A model generated the notes under the pieces. It was given only the letters and a program-made list of their open reading frames with translations, was not told where the DNA came from and made no database searches. Shown in pieces: positions 7,326 through 13,889 of a DNA stretch of 17,299 bases. The translations under genes and the position numbers were made by a program. Origin of the DNA: JAWOJF01 sp046481785 (lineage in GTDB: Bacteria > Bacteroidota > Ignavibacteria > Ignavibacteriales > Ignavibacteriaceae); assembly GCA_046481785.1 (NCBI GenBank), contig JAWOJF010000227.1, positions 1 through 17,299 of the forward strand, written 5' to 3'. The stretch's first letter is position 1, and each line of letters starts with the position of its first letter.

Positions 7326-8279
7326 ATGAAACAGATAACTTATTTCAAATCCTCAACTCAAAAAGAATACTCAATAAGAATTCTCAAGGTCCTTGAGTAT
7401 ATAAACAATAATCTCTCAGAGGAGCTTACACTTAAAAACTTATCTGAAATATCCTGTTTTTCTCAATTTCATTTTCACAGGATTTTCTCGGCATTTATGA
7501 ATGAAAGCCCGGCAGATTACATTACCCGTCTCCGTCTTGAACGGGCAGCAGTTTTATTAACTACATACATTGAAATGCCTGTAACCGAAGTATCATTCAA
7601 ATGTGGATTCTCTTCTTCATCAGTATTTGCCAGAGCATTTAAAAGCCATTTTAAGTGCACCGCAAGCCAGTGGCGGAGTGGAAAATCAAGGGAATATAAA
7701 AATAGCAAGAATTGCAAAACAGAAAGCAAGCAGAGTAAAGAGTTTTTATCTCCCGAAGAATATTTTAGCGACATAATTAATATGTTATTAAAAATATCTG
7801 AAGGAGAAAGTATGAAAGGTGAAATCAAAGAATTACAGGCACTGCATATTGCTTATGTGGTTAATCTTGAAGGGTATAATGAAAAGAAAATAGAAATTGC
7901 ATATGAAAAAATTTGCAGGTGGGCTGGTGCGAGAGGTTTACTGAACCCTGAGACAAAGTATATAGGTATATCATTGGATGATCCCGAAATTACGCCAAAG
8001 GATAAGTGCCGTTTTTATGCATCCGTATCAGTACCGCCGCATACCGAAGGAGAAGGAGAGATACAGGTTATGGACCTGCCCTCGGGCAAATATGCTGTGG
8101 TTCATTTTGAAGGGACCGGAGATGGTATTGTTAGAGCATATAAGTATGCCTATGGCAATTATATTCCCTCTGCAGGTTATTTACCGGAAGATACCTATGC
8201 CTATGAGATTTATTATAATGATCCCGGTAATGAGAAGAAATTTGTAATGGATATTTGCATTCCGGTTAAACCAATGTAA
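7326..8279 (+). CDS. AraC-family transcriptional regulator with GyrI-like effector domain
   Basis: This 317-residue protein carries two helix-turn-helix motifs in an AraC domain (about 18-118): LTLKNLSEISCFSQFHFHRIF and VTEVSFKCGFSSSSVFARAF. A polar linker (about 119-162) leads to a GyrI/SbmC-like small-molecule-binding domain (about 165-317). This is the Rob/BmrR-like layout used by regulators that sense drugs or other small molecules. No target gene or divergent transporter is adjacent, so its regulon is unknown. An internal in-frame ATG at 7812 (residue 163), exactly at the start of the GyrI-like domain, has AAGGAG at 7801-7806 and may make the effector domain alone. The full-length start at 7326 has AAGGGGAA at 7312-7319. 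Confidence 0.9.
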   Translation: MKQITYFKSSTQKEYSIRILKVLEYINNNLSEELTLKNLSEISCFSQFHFHRIFSAFMNESPADYITRLRLERAAVLLTTYIEMPVTEVSFKCGFSSSSVFARAFKSHFKCTASQWRSGKSREYKNSKNCKTESKQSKEFLSPEEYFSDIINMLLKISEGESMKGEIKELQALHIAYVVNLEGYNEKKIEIAYEKICRWAGARGLLNPETKYIGISLDDPEITPKDKCRFYASVSVPPHTEGEGEIQVMDLPSGKYAVVHFEGTGDGIVRAYKYAYGNYIPSAGYLPEDTYAYEIYYNDPGNEKKFVMDICIPVKPM

Positions 8280-8408
8280 TAAAGATGATGGAGATACATT
8301 TAACAACAAACATCACTAAATATACTAAGAGCAACCCGGAAAGCTGTACCGGAAAAAACTAAATAATTTACTCCAGCCGCTTAAAAAGATGTAACATTTT
8401 TTGCCTTT

Positions 8409-8461
8409 ATCCCCTCCTTATTAATAATGCCCGCAGCGGCGGGAGGGGATATTTTGTCCCC
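8409..8461 (+). terminator. GC-rich hairpin in the spacer after the AraC gene, possible terminator
   Basis: ATCCCCTCC (8409-8417) pairs perfectly with GGAGGGGAT (8442-8450), and ATTTTG follows. An alternative inner stem, CCCGC (8430-8434) with GCGGG (8439-8443), competes for the right arm, and GGGGA/TCCCC (8445-8449/8457-8461) is a third option. The sequence is far more GC-rich than the rest of the 8280-8517 spacer, which holds no convincing gene. It could be a terminator or a dispersed palindromic repeat. Confidence 0.45.
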
Positions 8462-8517
8462 AAAATGAAAACAGAAGCTTAGTTTAAACCAGTATTACAG
8501 ATTATGGAGTATAAAAA

Positions 8518-8736
8518 ATGTGTAAATTAAAGCAGATAAATTCTGATTCAAATGAAGAGGGAAATTATAACAGAAGCCTGTTCAATTTTTTTTCTGTATG
8601 CGGTATAGGCAGTTATAATGAATCGAATACAAACAGTGAAATTAAACATGCCCCTGGTGAAGAAAAGAAAAGCTCACCAGAATCCATACAAACAGAAAGC
8701 AAAATTAGTATAAAGGAGTTGGAAACGAATTCGTAA
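8518..8736 (+). CDS. Small hypothetical protein, doubtful
   Basis: This is an open frame of 72 residues starting at ATG 8518, with GGAG at 8506-8509 at normal spacing. The product is polar and serine-, glutamate- and lysine-rich in its second half (APGEEKKSSPES), with a short hydrophobic patch LFNFFSVCGIG around residues 21-31. There is no signal peptide, domain or motif that I recognise. The ribosome site favours translation. The low complexity and repeat-rich surroundings count against it. No function is proposed. Confidence 0.35.
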   Translation: MCKLKQINSDSNEEGNYNRSLFNFFSVCGIGSYNESNTNSEIKHAPGEEKKSSPESIQTESKISIKELETNS

Positions 8737-8742
8737 AATAAT

Positions 8743-8822
8743 GTTCTCTCTGTGGTACGCCTCTGCGTATCACTCAGTGTAACTTTTAGCGGCAATGAAC
8801 GGCAAAGGATCGCAAAGAAATA
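8743..8822. repeat. Degenerate intergenic repeat with CTCTG and GCAAAG units
   Basis: The left part has two approximate 13-base repeats (CTCTGTGGTACGC at 8748-8760 and CTCTGCGTATCAC at 8761-8773). The right part has three approximate 10-base units, CGGCAATGAA, CGGCAAAGGAT and CGCAAAGAA (8790-8819). The left units are roughly complementary to the right units, so the whole could fold as an imperfect hairpin. I see no gene in 8737-8914 in either direction; the open frame here only extends trhO upstream without family similarity. Confidence 0.4.
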
Positions 8823-8914
8823 ATTTGACGGCGCAATACTCCCTTTTAGTGTTTATAAATTACAGTCAATTGATTATCTTTCCCCCTCAAATTTCCCAAG
8901 AACAAGTAAAAAAG

Positions 8915-9802
8915 ATGAAAAAATACAGAGTCTTACTCTATTATAAATATATTAATTTCCCTGAGCCTGAAAAATTTATGCAGGAACACCTTCAGTTCTG
9001 TTTTGCCAATGAAATAAAGGGAAGGGTTTTTATTGGTAAAGAGGGTATTAACGGAACTGTTTCGGGTACTATAGAAAATATTGAGAAGTATAAAACTAAT
9101 CTTAAAAGCTGTCCTGAATTTTCTGATATTATTTTTAAGGAAGATGAAGAAGATAAACATGCCTTTACAAAAATGCATGTAAGAGTAAAAGAAGAAATAG
9201 TTCATTCGGATATACCGGTAAAGTCATTTGAAAACGGTGGTAAGAGGTTAAAACCGGAAGGCCTCCTGGAGTTTTACGAAAAAGGAAAAGATTTTATTAT
9301 TGTTGATGCACGCAACTGGTATGAAAGCAGGATTGGCAGATTTAAAGGTGCAATTGCCCCGCCGATGAAAAACTTCCGCGAATGGATAAAAACTGCAGAA
9401 GAGTTAAAAGATTATAAAGATAAAACTGTTGTTACTTATTGTACCGGCGGTATAAGATGTGAAAAAGCATCCGCCTACCTGGTTGAACAGGGCTTTAAAG
9501 ATGTTTACCAGCTTGAGGGGGGCATTGTAAGTTATACAAAAAAGTTTCCCGACACTTACTGGGAAGGGAGCGTTTTTGTTTTTGATGAACGCCGTATTGT
9601 TGAGCCTAATACTAAAGAAGAACTAAAACATATCGCAAACTGTTATTTCTGCGGTGAACCTGCTTCTTATTATATAAATTGTCATAATCTTGACTGCGAT
9701 AAAATTCTTGTAAGCTGTCATAAATGCAAAGTTGAAAATGATTACTGCTGTTCCGATGAATGCAGGAAATCTGAAAACAGACGTAAGCGATATTACGGCT
9801 AA
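8915..9802 (+). CDS. trhO: tRNA uridine(34) hydroxylase TrhO (YceA family, rhodanese domain)
   Basis: This 295-residue protein matches the TrhO/YceA family, which forms 5-hydroxyuridine at position 34 of certain tRNAs using molecular oxygen. The N-terminal acylphosphatase-like domain (about 1-95) carries VFIGKEGINGTVSG. The rhodanese domain (about 110-215) carries VDARNWYE and the active loop CTGGIRCEKAS, with C176 as the expected catalytic cysteine and C182. The C-terminus (about 230-295) is rich in cysteine pairs (YFCGE, SCHKCK, YCCSDEC), suggesting metal binding. I choose ATG 8915; an upstream in-frame ATG at 8795 would add 40 residues with no family similarity, encoded by the repeat region. 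The ribosome site at 8915 is weak. Confidence 0.92.
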   Translation: MKKYRVLLYYKYINFPEPEKFMQEHLQFCFANEIKGRVFIGKEGINGTVSGTIENIEKYKTNLKSCPEFSDIIFKEDEEDKHAFTKMHVRVKEEIVHSDIPVKSFENGGKRLKPEGLLEFYEKGKDFIIVDARNWYESRIGRFKGAIAPPMKNFREWIKTAEELKDYKDKTVVTYCTGGIRCEKASAYLVEQGFKDVYQLEGGIVSYTKKFPDTYWEGSVFVFDERRIVEPNTKEELKHIANCYFCGEPASYYINCHNLDCDKILVSCHKCKVENDYCCSDECRKSENRRKRYYG

Positions 9803-9804
9803 TT

Positions 9805-9896
9805 CAGCAGGCAATAGTCCTACTGCCTACTGCCTACTGCTTATTGCCTACTGCTTATTGCCTACTGCCTATTGCTTATTGCCTACTGCCTGCTGG
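9805..9896. repeat. Heptanucleotide tandem array (YTAYTGC) framed by inverted repeats
   Basis: Ten consecutive 7-base units run from 9820 to 9889: six CTACTGC, three TTATTGC and one CTATTGC, followed by a degenerate unit. CAGCAGGCAATAG (9805-9817) before the array is the reverse complement of CTACTGCCTGCTG (9883-9895) at its end with one mismatch, so the array can be closed into a stem-loop. It lies between convergent trhO and the minus-strand gene at 9876-10454, whose last codons and stop it supplies. It resembles the heptameric short tandem repeats (STRR) known in cyanobacteria. Confidence 0.9.
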
Positions 9897-10454
9897 AAAT
9901 GTTATAGATGGTGTTCTCCAGGTAGTTGGACTATTATGCATGTTCCGTTTATAGTTTAACACATCAAGTTTTACAGGAACCACTTTTATTAATACAATAT
10001 CTTTTAAACCGGGAAAAGACTGATCCCAATAATCTCTTTTACGTTTTAATATTTCATTCATATCACTTACCAATTCAGCTTTGCCGGTAATCGCAACATA
10101 TCCAACCGCTTTACTATGGTCGCTGTAGTAAAGGCAGACATTCGGGTTATTCTTTATTTCAAGAGCTTTACGGCTGATATCTTTAGTCGCCATGTATACA
10201 GTCATATCTTCTTCCGGGGGAAACGGATTCATTGTCCTAATCTGGGGTGATCCCACAGAATCAATAGTAATAAGTGCACAGTATTTCTGTAATCCCATTA
10301 TTTCTCTGGCTGCTGCAATTACTGAATCACGGTTAGGTGCCGTATCTTCTTTTTCCTGAGCCGTTAAATCCGGCGAGAGCATCAGAATAAAACAAATTGC
10401 TAAAGCACAGTAAAAATTAAACCATCCGGAAATTAATCTTATAAAGCTTTGCAT
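9876..10454 (-). CDS. Secreted pyridoxamine 5'-phosphate oxidase-fold protein (general stress protein 26-like)
   Basis: This 192-residue protein has a signal peptide (about 1-32, cleavage after LTA before QEKED). A split-barrel flavin-binding-type domain follows (about 45-170), with RDSVIAAAREIM, CALITIDSVGSPQIRTM, YMATKDISRKALEIKNNPNVCLYY and a VGYVAITGKAEL strand. Relatives bind FMN, F420 or heme in the cytoplasm; an export signal on this fold is less usual and suggests periplasmic action. The substrate is not predictable. The start ATG has GAGAGG a few bases upstream on the minus strand. The last six codons (P-A-G-S-R-Q) and the stop come from the heptamer array, so the natural C-terminus may have been altered by repeat insertion. 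Confidence 0.75.
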   Translation of the reverse strand: MQSFIRLISGWFNFYCALAICFILMLSPDLTAQEKEDTAPNRDSVIAAAREIMGLQKYCALITIDSVGSPQIRTMNPFPPEEDMTVYMATKDISRKALEIKNNPNVCLYYSDHSKAVGYVAITGKAELVSDMNEILKRKRDYWDQSFPGLKDIVLIKVVPVKLDVLNYKRNMHNSPTTWRTPSITFPAGSRQ

Positions 10455-10623
10455 GAATACCTCTCTTGCTGCTATTTTAAATTGTTACACTAAAATAAGG
10501 CAAAAGATGTATCTACGGTTTGCAAAATGTTAAACGGTTAAATTGAAAAGTTCAGAGGGCGGAAATTTGTTGCTGTATAATAAGACTTTATAAATAGAAA
10601 TGTTTCTGTTTTATTGATAAGTA

Positions 10624-11388
10624 TTATTGCTTTACAAGCTTATAGATCATAAAGCTGCTTGTATCTTCATTAAAGGAAGAGTATGAATAATCACCGTAAA
10701 CTTCTGCTATCTGCATTCCTGTTTCTTTTATCATTTCTCTAAATTCATAATCTGTTACCAGGCGGAAATTAATTTCTATCATTCTTTTATCTAAAAGATC
10801 ACCCTTATCACTAATTATTTCATAATACTGATATCCGGTTATAATCCCCTGTTCGCTGTTCCACTGATTTGTGAAAGAAACTGCCAGTTTATTATTACCA
10901 GGTAATTTATACTCTCCTAAACTACGCAGTGATCCGTCGGCAGTTTTTAATCTTGCTTTTGGATTTTGCAATGTACAGATAAATGTCCCGCCGGGTTTAA
11001 GATGTTCACTTATTTTTATTAAAGCATTTTTTTGTTTTTCTTTTGTAAGAATTTCTGATAATGAATGAAAGGGGAGAATAATCAATCCGAATTTCCTGTT
11101 AAGGCTTAATTCGGTTACATCCATCCTAATAAGTTCCACTTTATACCCGGCTATAATTTTATTCCTGAACGATTCAAGCATCCCTTCGGAATAATCGACA
11201 CATACAAGTTTCCTTTTTGCCTCCAGAAGCGGAATTGAAACCCTCCCTGTTCCGCACATTAGTTCAAGTATCTCACCGCTGAAATTTTCCGTTTCTTTAA
11301 GAAAAAAGGGAATATCGGTATCTATGTTTACATAGATATCGTAAATATCAGCAACAGTATTAAAATTAATTGGTTCCGGATTATTCAA
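10624..11388 (-). CDS. Class I SAM-dependent methyltransferase
   Basis: This 254-residue protein has the Rossmann-like methyltransferase core. Motif I is LELMCGTGRVS (41-51), an acidic residue ends strand 2 (VCVDYSEGM, D65), and motif IV-like LIILPFHSLSEI and motif post-I LKPGGTFICTLQNP follow. The N-terminal DIYDIYVN segment and the C-terminal beta-rich part fit the UbiE/YodH-like group of small-molecule methyltransferases. The substrate cannot be inferred, and the neighbours give no pathway. It lies between two minus-strand genes for secreted proteins and is separated from the upstream one by a terminator, so it probably has its own promoter in 11389-11448. Confidence 0.85.
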   Translation of the reverse strand: MNNPEPINFNTVADIYDIYVNIDTDIPFFLKETENFSGEILELMCGTGRVSIPLLEAKRKLVCVDYSEGMLESFRNKIIAGYKVELIRMDVTELSLNRKFGLIILPFHSLSEILTKEKQKNALIKISEHLKPGGTFICTLQNPKARLKTADGSLRSLGEYKLPGNNKLAVSFTNQWNSEQGIITGYQYYEIISDKGDLLDKRMIEINFRLVTDYEFREMIKETGMQIAEVYGDYSYSSFNEDTSSFMIYKLVKQ

Positions 11389-11448
11389 GTTTAATTCCCC
11401 GGCAGATTAAATAAATAAGCAGATAATAAACACATATTTAAAAAATAA

Positions 11449-11486
11449 TTATTCTGAACCCGCATAAACAAGCAGGTTCAGAATAA
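11449..11486 (-). terminator. Rho-independent terminator after the DUF2911 gene
   Basis: TTATTCTGAACC (11449-11460) and GGTTCAGAATAA (11475-11486) form a perfect 12-bp stem with a 14-base loop. Read on the minus strand it is followed by TTATTTTTTAAA. It starts 25 bases beyond the stop of the gene at 11512-12360. Confidence 0.8.
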
Positions 11487-11511
11487 AATCAACAATTCAA
11501 ATAATGAAAAA

Positions 11512-12360
11512 TTACGACTTCCATTCACTCAGCATTTTTTCCATATTATCCATATCAAATGGTTTGTTCTCCATTTTTTTCCCATGTTCAATAGCTTTTT
11601 CCATTGCAGAAACGGCTTCTTCTTTTTTACCTGCTTTTGCCAGAAGCTGGGCTTTTATTCTCATATTCCAGTAGTTTTCATTTATTATAACAGAGGCATT
11701 AATCCAGTTTATTGCCTGGTCTAGATTTACATCATTCTGGAGACAGTATGCTGCAGCCTGCAAAGGAATTCCCCAGTCTATCATACTATTGGCTTTTGCA
11801 AGAGTAATATCCTGCGTTGCGGTTTCAATTGTAAAAGGTACTTTTATTTTTTCCCATGCCAGGTTTACTTTTGCTAAATTATCGGTTACATCTGTAAATG
11901 TAAAAATCAGCCTTTCATTAAATTCAGAAGTTTCCGGCTTTACCTTAATCTTTAATGCTGCATTTTCTTCCTTGTATTGAGAGCTTCCGCCAACCTGGGT
12001 ATTTTTGCTGAAAATGATGGTCCATTCATCCTGTGCAGGAATAGTATGAATACCATATGTACCTGCAGGCAATTCATTACCGTTTATTTTTACCGGGTCT
12101 GAGAAAACAATTGAAGTAACTTCATTTGCACCAGTTCTCCATACTTCATTATAGGGTACAAGTTCACCCCAAATTACCCTGTCTTTTACCCCGGGACGGC
12201 AGTAATTTATTGTAACATCTGTTACGCCAACTGTCTGGCTTACAGAGGCAACAGGACTTGTGCGGGGTGTACTGAACTGCTGTGCTGATATATCAGCAGC
12301 GGTATAAATAAAAACCATGGACATAAATAAGCTGAAAAATTGAAATGATTTACTTTTCAT
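11512..12360 (-). CDS. Secreted DUF2911 protein with C-terminal helical (TPR-like) region
   Basis: This 282-residue protein has a signal peptide (1-26, cleavage after ISA before QQF). The DUF2911 domain (about 30-180) is recognisable from SPVASVSQTVGVTDVTINYC-RPGVK, then WGELVPYNEVWRTGANE and LPAGTYGIHTIP. The function of DUF2911 is unknown. Residues about 195-280 form paired helices with AAAYCLQNDVNLDQAINWI and LLAKAGKKEEAVSAMEKAIE, resembling one or two TPR units, which suggests protein contacts in the periplasm. It is transcribed divergently from the HEAGH membrane protein gene and ends in its own terminator, so it is probably monocistronic. Confidence 0.85.
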   Translation of the reverse strand: MKSKSFQFFSLFMSMVFIYTAADISAQQFSTPRTSPVASVSQTVGVTDVTINYCRPGVKDRVIWGELVPYNEVWRTGANEVTSIVFSDPVKINGNELPAGTYGIHTIPAQDEWTIIFSKNTQVGGSSQYKEENAALKIKVKPETSEFNERLIFTFTDVTDNLAKVNLAWEKIKVPFTIETATQDITLAKANSMIDWGIPLQAAAYCLQNDVNLDQAINWINASVIINENYWNMRIKAQLLAKAGKKEEAVSAMEKAIEHGKKMENKPFDMDNMEKMLSEWKS

Positions 12361-12462
12361 TTTTACCTCTGGTTGTTTTTTTTGATATGGGTATAAACAA
12401 AGATATGAAAAATTTTATCAAAAACATTTTTGAAAAGAACTTTACATAATCTAATTTTATAT
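12361..12462. promoter_or_regulatory. Divergent intergenic promoter region with inverted repeat
   Basis: This short gap separates divergent genes and must hold both promoters. TTTTTGATA (12379-12387) and TATCAAAAA (12416-12424) are perfect inverted repeats 28 bases apart. They are AT-rich and could arise by chance. No clear -35/-10 or Bacteroidota-type promoter pair stands out. Confidence 0.3.
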
Positions 12463-12972
12463 ATGGATTTTGAGTTCAGAGAATATAGCCAAAAAAAAGA
12501 AATTATTGCATGGATTCCTTCTGTAATCATCTTTTTTCTGGGTGCATACTGGATTATAAACCGGGGAGATTTCACATTTATAGATAACGCCGATTTAGTA
12601 ATACATGAAGCCGGCCATTTCTTCTTTATGTTTTTCGGGAAATTCATATATACCCTGGGCGGAACCCTGATGCAGATTTTGCTTCCGTCTTTAATTGCCT
12701 GGTACTTTTTTAGAAATTTTTATAAAACCGGAGTACAGTTTGCCCTTTTGTGGCTCGGTCAGAATCTGATTAACATAAGCGTTTATGCTGCTGATGCACA
12801 AGAACGACTCCTTCCCCTGTTAGGCGGCAGTAAGGTGTACCACGACTGGCACTATATCCTTGGTGAATTAGGTATTTTGCATTTTGATGATGTTGTTGGA
12901 TATATTTTTGTTGGATTTAGTGTAATAATATTTATTGTGGCTATCTTAATGCCTCTTATTATTCAGGATTAA
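12463..12972 (+). CDS. Multispanning membrane protein with HEAGH motif, putative zinc metalloprotease
   Basis: This protein of 169 residues has about four hydrophobic segments (about 15-32, 50-85, 90-105 and 139-165). HEAGH (48-52) lies at the start of the second and fits an HExxH zinc site as in membrane-embedded M50-like peptidases. GGTLMQ (66-71) follows, then WLGQNLINISVYAADA (97-112) and LLGG...HDWHYILGELG, whose H127/D128/H130 could supply the third metal ligand. I have an impression of similar uncharacterised bacterial proteins with this HEAGH...GG...HDW layout but no named function. I start at ATG 12463; an in-frame TTG at 12430 would add 11 residues. Neither has a clear ribosome site. 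It is followed after 36 bases by the MORN-TonB gene, perhaps as one operon. Confidence 0.7.
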   Translation: MDFEFREYSQKKEIIAWIPSVIIFFLGAYWIINRGDFTFIDNADLVIHEAGHFFFMFFGKFIYTLGGTLMQILLPSLIAWYFFRNFYKTGVQFALLWLGQNLINISVYAADAQERLLPLLGGSKVYHDWHYILGELGILHFDDVVGYIFVGFSVIIFIVAILMPLIIQD

Positions 12973-13008
12973 TCCTTATTTTTGCTTCTTAAATTTAAGC
13001 TTAACCAT

Positions 13009-13875
13009 ATGAACCGATATTTATCTGTTATATTTTTCTTCCTTTTTGTTCTTTACGCTCTCCCCTTCGGAGAGAACCGGAGAGGTGCTGCCTTTGCACA
13101 GGAAGGTCCGATAAAGGAATATCATACTAACGGCAAAGTTAAATCCGAAATAAATTTCTATAATGGGATCAGAGAGGGAGAAGCAAAGTTTTACTATGAA
13201 AACGGTAATCTTAAAGAGGAACTTTTTTATAGCAATGGTAGAATTGAAGGACTTGTAAGATACTATAATGAAGCCGGGAAACTTATTGAAATGGCCAATC
13301 TTGAAAATGGTAAACGCGAAGGGCCCACCTCCATTTTTGATTCAACAGGGGCATACATTACCGATATCTATTACCAGGCAGGAAAAAAAGTTGTAGAACA
13401 CCATCCATATTATGAACAAATACCTGCAGCATCTGAAGTTATAGCAGCAGAAACCATAGCAGAACCGGCAGTAGAACAAAAGGAGCTGGTTAAACCTGCA
13501 AAAAGCGTAAGGAAAAATCAGGATGAAATGCTTCCGCCCGAAATTGATGAGGAAAGCGACGAGATTGATCCTGCTTATTATTTAACTGTTGAAGTAATGC
13601 CCGAACCGGTCGGCGGTTCTGACCAGATTCAAAGAAAGGTGCTTTATCCTAAAGAAGCACGTGAAAACGGAATACAGGGGACAGTTAAGATACTAACTTT
13701 TATTGATGAACACGGGGTAGTAAAACAGGCTGATGTTGTTGAGGGGATTGGATACGGCTGCGATGAATCGGCTAGAATAGCAGTTTATTACACAAAATTT
13801 AAACCCGGCCTGCAAAGAGGAAAACCTGTTAAAGTTCAGATGACAATACCGGTTGAGTTTAAACTGAACCCCTAA
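13009..13875 (+). CDS. Exported MORN-repeat (YwqK-like) protein fused to a TonB C-terminal domain
   Basis: This protein of 288 residues starts with a long hydrophobic signal segment (5-20). The likely cleavage is after A30 (AFA before QEG). MORN-variant repeats follow (about 34-125), with the pattern YxxNGxxKxExxFxxGxREGxAxxYY. A low-complexity Ala/Glu/Pro/Lys linker (about 130-190) comes next. Residues about 200-288 match the TonB C-terminal domain (YPKEARENGIQGTVKILTFI, VVEGIGYGCDESA, PVEFKL). Typical TonB contacts outer-membrane receptors; here the MORN part replaces the usual proline-rich shaft. ATG 13009 is preferred to TTG 12982. The charged GENRR (21-25) between the hydrophobic core and cleavage site is odd and is encoded by a GC-rich palindrome. 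The gene ends 14 bases from convergent pdxB. Confidence 0.82.
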   Translation: MNRYLSVIFFFLFVLYALPFGENRRGAAFAQEGPIKEYHTNGKVKSEINFYNGIREGEAKFYYENGNLKEELFYSNGRIEGLVRYYNEAGKLIEMANLENGKREGPTSIFDSTGAYITDIYYQAGKKVVEHHPYYEQIPAASEVIAAETIAEPAVEQKELVKPAKSVRKNQDEMLPPEIDEESDEIDPAYYLTVEVMPEPVGGSDQIQRKVLYPKEARENGIQGTVKILTFIDEHGVVKQADVVEGIGYGCDESARIAVYYTKFKPGLQRGKPVKVQMTIPVEFKLNP

Positions 13876-13889
13876 TATTTAAATTATTT

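Noticed and set aside
7978..8247. Plus-strand open frame of 89 codons inside the AraC-GyrI gene
   Set aside because: It overlaps the GyrI-like domain in another frame; the family match lies with the long frame.
8795..8914. 40-residue N-terminal extension of TrhO
   Set aside because: The extension has no family similarity and begins in repeat sequence; MKKYRVLLYYKY at 8915 is the normal start of this family.
9805..9896. CRISPR array
   Set aside because: Units are 7 bp with no spacers, and no cas genes are nearby.
9732..9959. Plus-strand open frame through the heptamer array
   Set aside because: It starts inside trhO in another frame, and its cycling AYCLLPT peptide is an artefact of the tandem array.
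12363..12647. Minus-strand open frame of 94 codons opposite the HEAGH gene
   Set aside because: It runs antisense to a frame with coherent membrane segments and conserved-looking motifs, and has no recognisable features.
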